DNA of 64,000 bases from Alisma plantago-aquatica (Eukaryota > Streptophyta > Magnoliopsida > Alismatales > Alismataceae): assembly GCA_963693085.1 (NCBI GenBank), contig OY856409.1:244821558-244885557 (forward strand), written 5' to 3'. The translations under genes and the position numbers were made by a program. Positions 23,316-35,412 of the stretch are shown here, piece by piece (within the stretch, counting starts at the first letter, position 1; every line of letters begins with the position of its first letter). The notes under the pieces were generated by a model that was given only the letters and a program-made list of their open reading frames with translations, ran no database searches and had not been told where the DNA came from.

Positions 23316-25122
23316 TGACCGAGTTAAATCGTGCGTCCAAAAGTGGAGGCGGATTTGAGGTAGTCGAGCTTTTACATTTATAAACTCGAATCCTTCTAGG
23401 CCCCCGCAACTTTATTTATGGGGTTGAAGTAGATATACGAGGTCGAACACAGGGACAAGGGTGGTAGTGTTGAGAACCCGGAATCGACACGCTACACTCC
23501 AGTAGGTATAAAGAGATGATAAATTCCCCAGAAGGGAAACAGAAAGGTGTCACAAACAAAACAAGAAAACTATCTCCAAGTGGAGTTACTAGAAAGATTT
23601 AAGATTTTAGCCATTTAGCAGTTTTTAGGGTTTTCATGCAACAAAAATAGAAAGATAATACTAGAGCTAGAGCAAGGTATGAAGGAAAAGACTACAGCAT
23701 AACAAGCGGTACCAGTAACATCCTGCACCCCTCCTCTCAGAGCGGATACTTCTAACCAAGCCTCAGCACCCCTCTCGAGGTTGCTGGGCTCAAAGTTAGA
23801 GTGGAATGTTACTGAAACGACTCCGTTCCAGGCACTCTCATACTCCAGAATCGGACCAAACACTAGAGCCACAACACAACTCTCGAAGTTGTTGCGACGG
23901 GAAAAACACGATTCGGTAGCTAAGCGAAATGCGATCCAAGCATGCAAGCTAGAGTTTAGATATCAAAAATAGCAGTCATCCAACAGATTGTACCAAGCAC
24001 AGAGCAGCAAGTAATTAAGCATCTTCTATTTCCATAGACAAATAAGGGTCTTAATTACAATGCATAAGTAAGGAATTAAATGACAGAAAATAAAGATAGG
24101 TGTCACCTTCTTGATGTAGAAGGACGACAGATTACTACGGCTCTCCAGCCCGATATCGGTCAGGGGCCTAGCCCGATACAGCCGTATCGGACGGCACACC
24201 CTCTCGAGCGGCACTCCCGACGGGCAACTGTATCGCTCAAGGATCCTTGCCGATACGCTCATGTCGGCCGATGGACGCTCTCGGGCGGCACGTATGACGG
24301 GCGAAGCGTATCGGGTTCAATATCGTGTCGGGCATGGAGCTACACATTCTATTGCAGGGCATGGGTGTCGGGCACTCGTGTCGCTTATCTACATCGGCCG
24401 ATATCGGCCCTCGGTGTCGCCCGGTACAGCCCTAGGTGAACCAATCCCCTCCCTCTCGGGATGAGGAAGAGCTCACCTAGTGTCGCCCGGTACGAGTACT
24501 GGGGCACGATACGTCTGCTCTCGTGATTTTCCTCGAAGATAGCTCAAGTTCCCAACTGTCTGAACTGTCCGACCTCTCTTTTCGGCTTCCTATAGCTCTT
24601 ATTTATAGCCGACGAGTGGGGGAACTTATGGTGCTCGAAGCGCCACGTGTCCTCCTTATTTGTGGGTCGGTGGACGGGCGATACTCGTATCGCTCGGCGC
24701 AGGGTTTTCGGCCGTTGGTCACGTGACGGGCAACGGCGCCTGCCGGTGGGTGGCTGTGTCGCCCGACATACTTGGGTGGTCGTGGCGACTATGGCTCCCT
24801 GTCGGGTAAGAGGCGTGTCGTCCGTCAGTTCCTCCTTGCGCGACACCACTTTGCCGCGCGTCGTGGTGTCGTTCCACCCTACCGGGCAGGGCGTGTATCG
24901 GGCGTCAGGAAGGCCGGTGCAGACTTGGACTTATTCTGTGGGCCGGGACGGCCTTATTGCACCAAAATGAGGAGAAACTCTGCAAAAGATGGAAATATAG
25001 GATTAAGAGCATTGCTTGGCCAATTATTGCGAAAGTGCATACAAAAGAGAGGAAAATAGCTAAAAATGGCAGTTTTGATAACAGAAAAATAGTCTAAAAT
25101 ATCACAAAATTTGGTGTTATCA
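23316..25122 (-). repeat. Element 1 5' LTR with promoter
   Basis: 1,807 bp; minus-strand ends TGATAACACC and CGGTCA. A minus-strand TATA-like CTATAAATA lies at 24600-24608, and a G-box CACGTG at 24644-24649 about 40 bp upstream. The 15-bp context GAGGACACGTGGCGC is identical in the LTR of element 2. An array of TRTCGGGCGAYA-like motifs covers about 24120-24960. Confidence 0.92.
24120..24960. repeat. Quasi-palindrome array in element 1 5' LTR
   Basis: About twenty motif instances, for example gcccgatatcgg, catgtcggccgatgg, cgtgtcgggcatgg, catcggccgatatcgg, gggcgatactcgtatcg and tgtcgcccgacat. The array lies on both sides of the TATA-like box. Confidence 0.8.
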
Positions 25123-26782
25123 GTCCACACCCAGTAAAATTGTCAGTCACCCCCATTGGGGTCATCTGTGGTCAATGGTGTATCTAGAAAGGCCTGACAA
25201 GGGCTAGGGTAGAAAGCCCCAAAAGGCATGTTGCAGTTGCACCGCCATGAAATGGGAAAGGTGAAGAAGAAGAAAGGGGGTGCTAGGGTTTGCAAAATGC
25301 AAAGAAGGGTGGGGGAAGAAATATGGGGCTTAAATAGGAAGCTTCCCACCCTCAAAAGAGCTTAAAGATGTGCCAAAAGGGGTGGATAGTTAGATCCTCC
25401 TTGCACAAGCACAAGGTTGTATGGAGATTGAAGACAACTTCTCAATCGTTGGATCAAGCACCAAATCCATGGTAAATAGATTAGGCTATGTTGATTTGTA
25501 AAGACCTGATCTTTATGATCAAATATTTACAAAATAATATCACAATCATAAATAATCTTTATTACAATCATGCTTGTACATCAGAGTCGCGGAAGCTTAC
25601 AAATATGATTATAAGTTTAAGAAATAGAATTCGTTCTATCTAGTCTTCAACTGAGGACTACCCAGTGCATGTCTGTTCAAGCTCTTCCATCTACCACCTT
25701 CCCATGAGTTCTCAAAGGGAACGAAACCGCACATGGACCCCATTGAAGGGAAATAAAGGGTCAGAAAATCCGGTAATAAATCCAAAAAATTGAACTATGT
25801 GCAAAGTAGGATTTGGATGCATAATAAAAATTAGGAAAGGACTATTTGGTGGACTAAAGGCTATCAAGTAGAAATTTCAATATCAATTCTAAGATGGTGA
25901 TTCTTTCACAAAATCATCACTAAGCAAGATTCAATATTTCAAGTATGTAAAATTTATCCAAGCTATTCACAAAATATATCAATTTCAAGCTGTGGCACCT
26001 TCGTATCATATCTTTTCTAGGGCTAAGTGCCTTGTGTTCTCACACTCTAGGAGAGAATGATACTAGTGCCTTATAAGCTATTCTAGTTAACTGGGGGGCA
26101 ACTAATCCCTATCCACTGTGCAGGGTTGTGGGATACTTGGCCCACTCAAGTGAGCCAAAGCTCTATAGGGCCAAAGCCCAAGGGACCAAAGTCCACAGGG
26201 ACTCAAAACTCCAATAGATCAAGTCTAGTGCCAAATATAATCAACAATATTTCATCAATTTCAAAATGAGAGTGGTGAACTTTCAAGAATAAATAAAGGT
26301 TTCAAAACTATATGGAATTCACCATGAATCAAGATATATGTATGTCCATCAAGAGGGAAAATAGTTCAACAATGAAATAGAAGATTTAGTACCTTTATAT
26401 CAAGAAAGAGTCCAACATTTTCTTGACAATATTCAAATATCTCCCAGATGTATCTACAATTTGGAACAATATGGTTACGATGGGCTTGGAATCAAATGTT
26501 GTTCAATTTCTACTATTGATGATTAGGGTTCATCTTGAATTATTACCTCATATTACAAATTATTATCTCCCATTTAGGGTTTTAAATCCTTCTATTTATA
26601 AGATCCATCATTAGTCAAATAGTTCTAGATATGTCCAAGTTACCCATGTATCTAAATGTATATATAAGCTTTCCAACTTAGGTATATTAGTGTGAAAATA
26701 TCATTCCATGCCATCCCTTAATATTATGATAACTAGTGATATTGTTTCCTCTATCATTAAGTCCTAAAATATTATTCTTTCT

Positions 26783-26783
26783 A

Positions 26784-26826
<43 letters not shown>
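26783..26826. repeat. TA microsatellite
   Basis: Near-continuous TA dinucleotides with one tac interruption. Confidence 0.9.
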
Positions 26827-26828
<2 letters not shown>

Positions 26829-27166
26829 CACTAAAATGTTTGTTTACCCACACAATACTTACTAAGGGTATCTAGGGTTCAATTTCAACATATCTTGATA
26901 TACACTAATCATATACTTAGATACTGATTATGTTCTCGAATATAAGTAGGATCTAGATGAACTATAATAGGGTAAATTCATACTTTATTCCATCAATATG
27001 CCATCTAAACTAATTTTGTGTTAACATAAGTCCATCCATGTGTATTTTTTATCTTATTTAGTTATTTAGCTTATTATCTAAGCTACTACATGATATAACA
27101 ATATTAAATGCATAAACATATTGAACATATAGTCATTAAGCTAGTTACTACACATGCTTTTGGTGC

Positions 27167-27170
<4 letters not shown>

Positions 27171-27235
<65 letters not shown>
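27171..27235. repeat. TA microsatellite
   Basis: Uninterrupted AT dinucleotide run of about 65 bases. Confidence 0.95.
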
Positions 27236-27236
<1 letters not shown>

Positions 27237-28236
27237 CATTACCACCTAGTCTTCTCGTGAACTAGTTTATTTCTACACTTAGGGAATTTAGTTAAAGGCC
27301 TCTTGTTTAGTGTTATATATGCATTCATCCATGTGTATGTAAATTATGCAGATACGTTGGCTTGGTACTCAAGATACTTTATTAAATAGGGTTATTTCTA
27401 TACTATTATCTCAAGTACTGAACTAATAAATGCAAAAGTCAAAGATACCTTACCGTTGGTGTGAGGCACTTTTGGTTACTGAGTTAAAATCAATTACTCG
27501 TTCCTTGTTCCCCTTCCTTGTCCATGATTCTACTATGGTGGGCATTGAGTCTAGGATTCAAGTAGCTTGGGATTCCTAGATAGGTTCCTTCAATCTGTTA
27601 CGATTAGTTTCTTCCTTGTACAGGCCGTAAACTGAAGATGGCATCTTGTCTGAAGGCAAGGGACTCTAGTGTGGTCTTGAGAAAGGAGGGAGGGTCTTCG
27701 TTCTGCTGCTTTCAGTGTTCAAGCTATTGGTTGTGGTTGTCGAGGAGGTTGAACACCTGTGTTTGCAGATTTGCCGAGGTAGAATATGGGGTATGAAATC
27801 ACTGGGAAGGCGATTAGTCAAGTAGGGGCAGTGATACCAGAGGCTTGCAGACGGGGAATATGAGTGATCACGTGGTTGAAGACAGGAAAAAGGATGCCGA
27901 AGGGGTTCGGCGTTGGCTGGCGATGTTCAGGCTTGAAGCGAATACATGTTGGTTCATGGGTGATGAAGCTACAAGGCATCAGGTACATGCGCTAGTTTCA
28001 GGTCTGAGTTGAGCTGGCTGGCGACCTACATTTGTGCAGTATGTAGGCGGCCAGAATTGATGGTGCAAGCCATACCAGTTTGGCTGAGAAACCAGTCGCC
28101 CTAGTTAGGTGTTTCAGATGTTCTTCCACGGGTTCCACGAGCATAGAATCACGTAGGATGGAAGTAGATGACCTGGAAGTTGGGTAGTTGTCGGAGGGAT
28201 GCAGGACTTCCGGTGATGCCCAGTGGTCACTACTAA

Positions 28237-28644
28237 GGCCCTGTTTGGTAGAGTGTAAGATCAGTTCAATACTTTTAAACTCCTGGAATTAGGACCTCAT
28301 TTTTGTTTGGTTGGTAAGTGAGAAAATAAAAACGCTGGGTTCCAACTCACCGGAGGTGTCTCTTTAGGCCTAAAATCATGGAGTTGGTACCACATCCAAA
28401 AAGGGTGCGGTCCGGTGCAGTCTGGGCTGGCAGCGGCTGTCCTGGCAGCAACTATTCATATCTAACACTGCATTTTACCTTTTCGAGAGATCAACAACAC
28501 CGTACCAAATGATGGCGCACAAAACCAACGAGTCCAAGTTGCACTGTACCAAAATCTGTTGCTTGAATCTTTAAACACATTTTTTAAACAACTTACTTTT
28601 CGGGTCACTTAATTTCCTCCGACTACTTCCTACCAAATTAGCCC
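28237..28644. mobile_element. Tourist-type MITE
   Basis: A 408-bp unit flanked by TAA (28234-28236 and 28645-28647). The left end is GGCCCTGTTTGGTAGAGTG and the inverted right end is GGGCTAATTTGGTAGGAAG, imperfect TIRs sharing TTTGGTAG. Size, termini and TAA target fit Tourist-like MITEs mobilised by PIF/Harbinger transposases. No coding frame. Confidence 0.72.
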
Positions 28645-28649
28645 TAAAC

Positions 28650-29290
28650 ATCATCCTTGCTTCTACAGTTAAATTACCGTCTACTGGTATTTTTGCCACT
28701 GGATTGACTCTCGGGCCAGGCATGCCACGCACTACGGCTGTTTTACTTTGGGCCCAGTTACGTGTGCGGGTTCCTAACTTAGTTCGGCTTATTTCGTTTC
28801 CACCTTCCTGGTTTTCATTTCCCGGTTTTTCAATTCTCATGATTGTTCTTTCTTCCCGCTGCTGGCGGTTGCGCCCTAGTTGCCGCCGCGCCGGTCGTCA
28901 GGAAGACACCATCAAAGATCATCACATTGCATGCAAGCACGGCGGAGGAAGGAAAGGTACTAGTCCCAGCTGTAGTGCACACAAGCCCAGGGAATCTGGG
29001 ATCTGGACAATCACCTGGGATACAGATCTGGAATCTGCGAAGACCTGCTCTGGTTCGGAACTCACAACTTCTTAGAGAAAGGTCGGCAATCTACTACTTA
29101 ATTCTTCTTTTTCCTTCATCCACCTTCATCTCGTTTTGTCTATTCCACACATTTACTGCCTTTGATTCAGTCGATGCAAAGGATACACGGTATCCTGTTT
29201 CATATCTTATATATGATGGGTTATCAAAAGGGGAACTCCCACTAGGATTGCAAACAAGAGGGGAAATTCTTAGCAATATGAGATGAAGAC
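28650..29290 (+). other. GC-richer segment, possible degraded exon
   Basis: More GC-rich than its surroundings, with two overlapping open frames that contain strings such as SKIITLHASTAEEGK and LRRPALVRNSQLL. Neither has a convincing start, a recognisable domain or supporting splice sites. It could be the remnant of a gene's first exon or untranslated region. Confidence 0.2.
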
Positions 29291-30780
29291 AGCTTCTACG
29301 AAGCACGCATGTTTTGTGTGTTCCAAAGATCATTTTGTCATATGTTAGCCTATTAATTTACATGATGATTAGACCTACTATTATGTTTGTCATTCTGCAT
29401 GTTGCCAATTCGAATGTCATTGCTGCACACAACCAATATATTTTCCCCTATATTGATAGTTGCTGCAAATAATAAACTGTATTAATTTAAAGAGCCATCA
29501 AACAAGGGCATGACGGCGTGTATACTTGGCCGTAATGGAAGAAGTGAACAATTCACATAATAGAAACTATTGTCCTGTCAGTGTAACTATTTGCATTTAA
29601 AGTATTTAGCAACGTATCAGTTTTACAAAACAGTGGCCACGGATGGTATGATTTTCATTGTTGATAATCACAAAGAATGCTTCGATGAAATGCATATAAA
29701 GATATATAATAGGAATTGACAGTCTATCTTGTAAGTGTCTAGGAATACAAATAGTTTCTAACCATGCCTGCCTGCTAGAATCAGATTGTATCATTGCCCA
29801 GAAAATTGTGGAAGTGTTTCTACACGTAGCAGAATAAGTGTTAGGTGGACAGGGTGATGACGTTGTAAAGGAAGAAGTTTACAGAGATAACTAAAATATT
29901 TTTTTTGTCTTGCACAATTTGTTCCCCAATCTGCCATTTCTTTCTAGGCTCATCTGATCATCTGAGCAGACGCCAAGTATTTGAAAAAATAGTCAAACCT
30001 TAGAATGATAAATTAAGAACCAGAATAGATTAACATAACTTGCCACTCTATGTGGGAGTCTCGCGTCTAACACATATGTTCCAAGTATAATGTTAACACT
30101 AAGACTATTAATACACATATATATATTATTAATAAAATTTTAAAACATTCCCCCCTTCTCCTGCCCCTGCCTGGTATATCAAACAACAACTTAGACGGTT
30201 ATTGAGTTTGGATTCCCCTGTTTCAACTTTCCTGTGACAATGTATTTTGACCATAGAATCACAAAATGGACTGAACTAGAGTCATTATGTCCTGATGTCC
30301 ACTTGGTCTTTGCCCTTACAATGTGCTTCCGGTGCCCAAAAATAACAGACTCTACAATGCTTTAAAACAGTTGTGTGTTCTTCAGTACCCAAGAATGTAC
30401 ACATACTTTAGGATTTTTTTTATCTTATGGCTGGAAAATCAATGGGTTTTCCGAGCACTTGCATGTAACGGTCATTATATAAAATCTTATAATTTCAAAT
30501 TGTTATATTTTTCAACAGTACCTTGTTGCGAATGAAATTATCTTCTCGATTGGTTTTTGATATTATGCCATTGGAGCTTGTCATTTTCTTACAATCTGTC
30601 ATGTTGCACATGTCGTTATCTTGTTCCACATCTCTGCTTCTCGCACCAGGTCATGTTATCATGTCCATATTGGTGGATGCGTCATAGAAAAACAGTGACG
30701 AAGAACTAGTTCTTGTGGCAGTGTAATGTTTGTCACTTAGCTAGAGTTGCCCAAAACTTCTTGTCCATTCAACATAAAAA
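29291..30780. other. Intergenic, no gene seen
   Basis: AT-rich DNA with no long frame and no clear repeat boundary. Confidence 0.4.
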
Positions 30781-31897
30781 CACTACAAAAATCATATCAA
30801 AATTCACTTGCTTGATCATCCTTCATTGCTCCTATCTTTATATGTTTCGACCCATCGGGTCATCCAGTATTAATGTAGTAGTTGGTCTCCTTAATGGCCA
30901 AAGAAGATGAGTCGTTGTCAAAATATCAGAACTAACTGTTGCAGTACCCTTATTCTTCATGTATGCATACATCTATTTATATTAGTCTAACTTTAATATG
31001 TATTGAATTTTATTTTTTATTTTCACAAGTAGCATACTTTTATGATTGACATCAAATAATCATAATTTGTAGATCCACCAAATTCATACGTTGTGACATA
31101 TTCTAAAAATGTCATTTCGTTAGATCTGACTTGCATGTATTCTTAGTATTTTTTATCACAAATATATATAAATTTTAACATGCACCTAACATGCTAGTTG
31201 TAACATTTTAATTAAGGTTGAATTTTGTGCATATTTTCATAACAAAACAGCCTCGGGCCAACATAAGTATCTAGCTGAGAAGTGACATTTTGGGTACTCC
31301 AATAATATCTCACTTGCGTGCCAAGACAGGTATGAATGTCTTGAAATATTATTTGTCCAAAGACTGAATGATATCCCAGAAGATGCATTTTTCATATTTT
31401 TAGATTCTATTTCAAAATGCTAAGTGCCTACGATGGCCACAATTTGTTAAATAATAAACTATACTTCATATTATAATTTTGGCAGCATCGTATGGTCGAA
31501 CATTATTTGAACTATCATGATAAAAAATTATATTCATATATAGGTGATGTAGTTACGGTCTTAGACTTTGAGATTTTTTGAACTCAATAACTTAAGTTCT
31601 CACTGTGCAGTAGTTTGAGATTTTTTTGAAGGCAACAACTCTTACGTTCTCTCTGTCCAGTAGTTGTCATTCCTCCTACTAAATAATACACAAAAATAGA
31701 TTTTCAAAATTTTGTTTTCTTATAAGATAGTGCTAATCAAATTTAAAAATGGTATGCTTATGTTACCATCAACATACAAGCTCATGCATACATAAACAGA
31801 TCTAATGTCTTTTTCTAAACATGAAATTGCAAGATTTAATTATAGTCTTCATTTTCCTTAATCTAAACCATCATTTTTATTGTAAGGTTGTTTTTCT

Positions 31898-34800
31898 ATG
31901 GAGAACTATGCCATGCATAGAGATTGGATGTACAAGCCTAAAACGAGATTTGATCGTCGTCGAGATGAATATTTTCTTCATGGCATTGATTATTTTCTTC
32001 AGTTTGCTATGAACAATGTTAAGACTACAAGTATACTTTGTCCTTGTATGAAGTGTGAAAACAAGTTTATTGAGGACCCCAAATTTATTAAGGAACACTT
32101 GATATATTATGGATTTTTTCCTCGATACACAACTTGGACATAGCATGGTGAAATGTCTCATTATCACATGCCTATTAAATTTTCAACACTTCATTCAAAT
32201 AATGAAGTGGATGACATGATTAGTGATGCAATGATGAGGGATGGTGACAACAATGTAGAATACACCAACCTAGATGATTTCCCAACTCTTGATCAAGAAG
32301 CTGAGAAGTTTGAGGAAGTTTTAAAGCAAGCTAATACACCATTATATGAGGGTTGTCAATATTCTAATTTCTACTTCATTTCTATTCTTTTTTATGTGAA
32401 ATGTGATAATCATTGGACCAACAAATCAATTACAGATCTTCTTAAGTTACTTTGTAAGGTCTTACCACAAGGAAATAATGTTCTGAAGACATGGTATGAA
32501 ATTAAGAAGTTGATGTCTTCTTTAGGATTGTCTAAGGAAGTGATACATGCATGTCCAAATGATTGTATGCTATATAGAGGTGATAATGCAAACTTGGATG
32601 AGTGTTTAAGGTGTAAAACATCTAGATGGAAGCCTACACATCATAGTATGCGAAATAAATCTAAAAAATCGGCAAAGGTTTGTCACTATCTTCCAATCAT
32701 TCCTCGACTTAAAAGGATGTTCAATTCAACCAAAACGGCTAATTTAATGACATACCATCATACGAGCCCAAAGCCGCCTCATGGTAAGATGAGTCATCCT
32801 AGAGATTCAGAACTTTGGATGGACTTTGATAGAAAACATCCTGAGTTTAGTAGTGAGCCTCGTAATTTGAGGCTTGCACTATCTACTGATGGATTTAGTC
32901 CCTTCAATATGGGTTATTGTGTCAACCATAGTATCTGGCCAGTTATTATCTTGAATTATAATTTACCTCCATGGTTCATAATGAAACAATCATACTTCAT
33001 GATGCCACTTGTTATTAGTGGACCAAAATCTCCAGGAAATAATATTGATGTCTACCTAGAGCCATTAATTGAAGAGCTAAAATTGTTATGGACAGAAGGT
33101 GTGCCAACATATGATGCTAAAAAGGGTGAAATATTCAGGATGTGGGCTGCTCTATTGGGCACTATAAGTGATTATCCAGCATATAGAATGTTATCTGGTC
33201 AAAAAACAAGTGGAGCATATGGTTGTCCTGAATGTCACATTCATACGGCTTCCGTTTACTTACCATTTAGTCATAAAATGGCATACATGAGGCATCGTAG
33301 ATTTCTTCCAATTAGTCATCCATGGAGATATGATGAATGCCACTTTGATGGGACCATTGAACTTGATCCCTCCCCAAAATTTCTATTTGGCCAAGAGATA
33401 ATAGAGTCGTGGAGTGGCTATGAATATGTCATTTTTGGAAGGGATACATATAATGCATCAAAAAATAAACGGTTGCCTCCTGGTTGGAACAAGAAGAGCA
33501 TATTTTTTGAATTGCCATATTAGAGTACACTATTAGTTCGTCACAGTTTGGATGTAATGCATATTGAAAAAAATATATGTGCGAACTTATTGAGTTGGTT
33601 GTTGAATAAGGATGGGAAAAGTCAAGAGAATATAAATGCACGGTTAGACATGAATAAGTTGAAAATTAGAAAGTCATTGTGGATAAAGACATCTAAAAAT
33701 GGAAGCAATGTAGTTATCCCGCCTTCTTCATATTGTATGACTAGTGAGGAGAAGGAAATATTTTTCATGGTTTTAAAAGACATGAAACTTCCATATGGAT
33801 ATTCTTCCAACATATCTCGACTAGTTCAACTTGATGAGAAAAAATTTGTGGGCCTAAAAAGTCATGATCATCATGTTTTGATGCAACAATTGCTTGTACT
33901 GGCTCTAAGAAAAATAATTTCAAAACGTGTAGGAAAAGTAGTGATGGAATTGTCTTTATTTTTCAAGCAGTTGTGAGCTAAATCTATTAATGTCGAGACC
34001 ATGGAAAGACTTGAACAATCAATTCCTCTAATTTTGTGCAAGTTTGAGAAGATATTTCCTCCTGCATTTTTTGATGTAATGGTTCACTTGACAATACATC
34101 TTCCTACTCAAGCTAAAATATGTGGACCTAATCCATTCAGGTGGATGTATCCAATAGAAAGATATCTTTACACCTTAAAAAAGTTTGTGAGAAACAAAAG
34201 CAAACCAGAGAGTTCTATTGTAGAGGGTCACTTGAGAGAAGAGGTGGCTACATTTTGTACACGATATCTCACTGATACTAACTCAAAAGAGAAAAGACAA
34301 GTTGTCTATGAAGATGGCCCAATAGGAGTTGGGCAAATTATCGCTTTGTCCGAGGATGAAATTCATCAAGCACATCGTTTTATTCTTTATAATGACGAAG
34401 ACATTTATGAGTATGTAAAGTAAGTATCTGGTTAATTTAATACATTATTTAAAATATATATATAATCTATATATTTTTTTAGGTATCATGCTGACCTCCT
34501 GCGCCATAATCATCCATCTTGGTCTGAAGATGAAGTCAAACTAGAGAAGCATAGAAGTTTTGTTAATTGGTTTAGAGACTATGTGAGTATTTCTCATGTA
34601 ATCTATATTTACTATTAGAATCTATGAAATCATTAATGCTTATTTTGTGAATAGGTCAAAAGTTTAAGAAACTATAAAGACATACCAGATAAGTTGAAGT
34701 ACTTATCAGAAGGGCCATCTATAAAAGCTGCATCTTATTCTGGTTATTTCATAAATGGGTATAAGTTTGAGCCGAAACACATGGAGTGCAACCGAGTGAC

Positions 34801-35296
34801 GCAAAATAGTGGTGTTGCGACTGTGGGTCCTGATGATAGTTTATTTTATGGAATTATTTTGGATATTTATCAAGTTCAATTTCAAAATTTGGATCCATAC
34901 CATCTTTTTAAGTGTTTATGGTATGATAGTGAAGAAAATGTGGGGGTATCAATTCATTACCTAAACCTCACCATTGTGGATACAACCAAGCTAGCATATG
35001 AAGATGAGCCATTTATTTTTTCTGAACAAGCAAAACAAGTATTCTATTCCATGGATCTAGAAGATGGAAACTTGAGTGTAGTCTGCCCATGGGTTGCTAG
35101 AGACACATATGACATACCAAGTGATATATCATATCATGAGACTACTTGTGAGAATAATGATATGTCAATAGACTGTACATCTGATGATGAAAATGACATG
35201 TTGGTGAGGCCTGACTTGGATCCTGAGATAGATCAAGTGGATGTGAATGTTATTCATGAAATAACAAACACAAAAAAACGCAAATGTTTGTGGTAA
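31898..35296 (+). pseudogene. TNP2-type CACTA transposase gene, decayed
   Basis: Start is ATG 31898, or more likely the in-frame ATG 31913 (MHRDWMYK). Domains in order: transposase-associated N-terminus (RDWMY, CPCMKCENK, HLIYYGFF); TNP2 catalytic region from about 32400 (CPNDCMLYR, LALSTDGFSPF, YGCPECH, SLDVMHIEKN); DUF4218-like part (34001-34419, FPPAFFDVMVHLTIHLP, RWMYPIERYL); and a DUF4216-like C-terminus (FFINGYKF-type, LFKCLWYD). Two introns have good sites: 34420-34482 (GTAAGT...AG) and 34583-34654 (GTGAGT...AG). One reading frame runs through exon 1, interrupted by TAG 32141, TAG 33521 and TGA 33974, with no frameshift. It ends at TAA 35294-35296. The product would cut at CACTA termini; this copy cannot make it whole. 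Confidence 0.9.
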
Positions 35297-35412
35297 GCAA
35301 TGGATCATTATAGTTGTTACTTATAATTGTACACTACATTTGAGTATTTGATTAATAACATTTTGTAATTTGTTTCAAGTATTTCTCACAATTTACAATT
35401 TTATTTAGAGTC

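Larger units (their letters stand above)
14532..25122 (-). mobile_element. Athila-like Ty3/gypsy element 1 (deletion derivative)
   Basis: A complete LTR-bounded unit of 10,591 bp on the minus strand, flanked by the duplication GTCCA (14527-14531 and 25123-25127). The 5' LTR is 23316-25122 and the 3' LTR 14532-16337. A tRNA-Asp-type PBS and a polypurine tract are present. Gene order is PR-RT-RNase H-IN, as in Ty3/gypsy, with a single long frame like that of Athila. Gag is reduced, and the post-pol gene present in element 2 is deleted to a stub. Several stops and frameshifts break pol. The paralogous copy B of the host LTR has an empty site here, with sequence running from gcaaggtagaa to cacaccc. 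Confidence 0.93.
9998..25496 (-). mobile_element. Long LTR 'LTR-L', copy A, carrying nested insertions
   Basis: Starts TGTCACAGAACTATTTG at 9998 and is collinear with copy B (46186-48048 plus 62624 onward) across about 2.8 kb once insertions are removed. No primer-binding site precedes the left edge here, unlike copy B, so this is a solo or truncated LTR. Its right part (25128-25496) breaks off where unrelated sequence starts with TGTAAAGACC. Relative to copy B it has gained 10970-13021 (SINE plus Harbinger-like element) and 14532-25122 (Athila-like element 1). It has no coding capacity of its own. Confidence 0.7.
25497..28233. other. Unassigned repeat-like DNA
   Basis: Begins TGTAAAGACCTGATC exactly where copy A of LTR-L stops, so it may be the edge of another LTR, but no partner copy lies in the window. 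AT-rich to about 27450 and more GC-balanced after that. No coding region is recognised. Confidence 0.35.

Noticed and set aside
28704..29286. Two overlapping frames as a host gene
   Set aside because: The longer frame has no ATG start, and no domain or splice evidence supports either. Listed only as a possible degraded exon.
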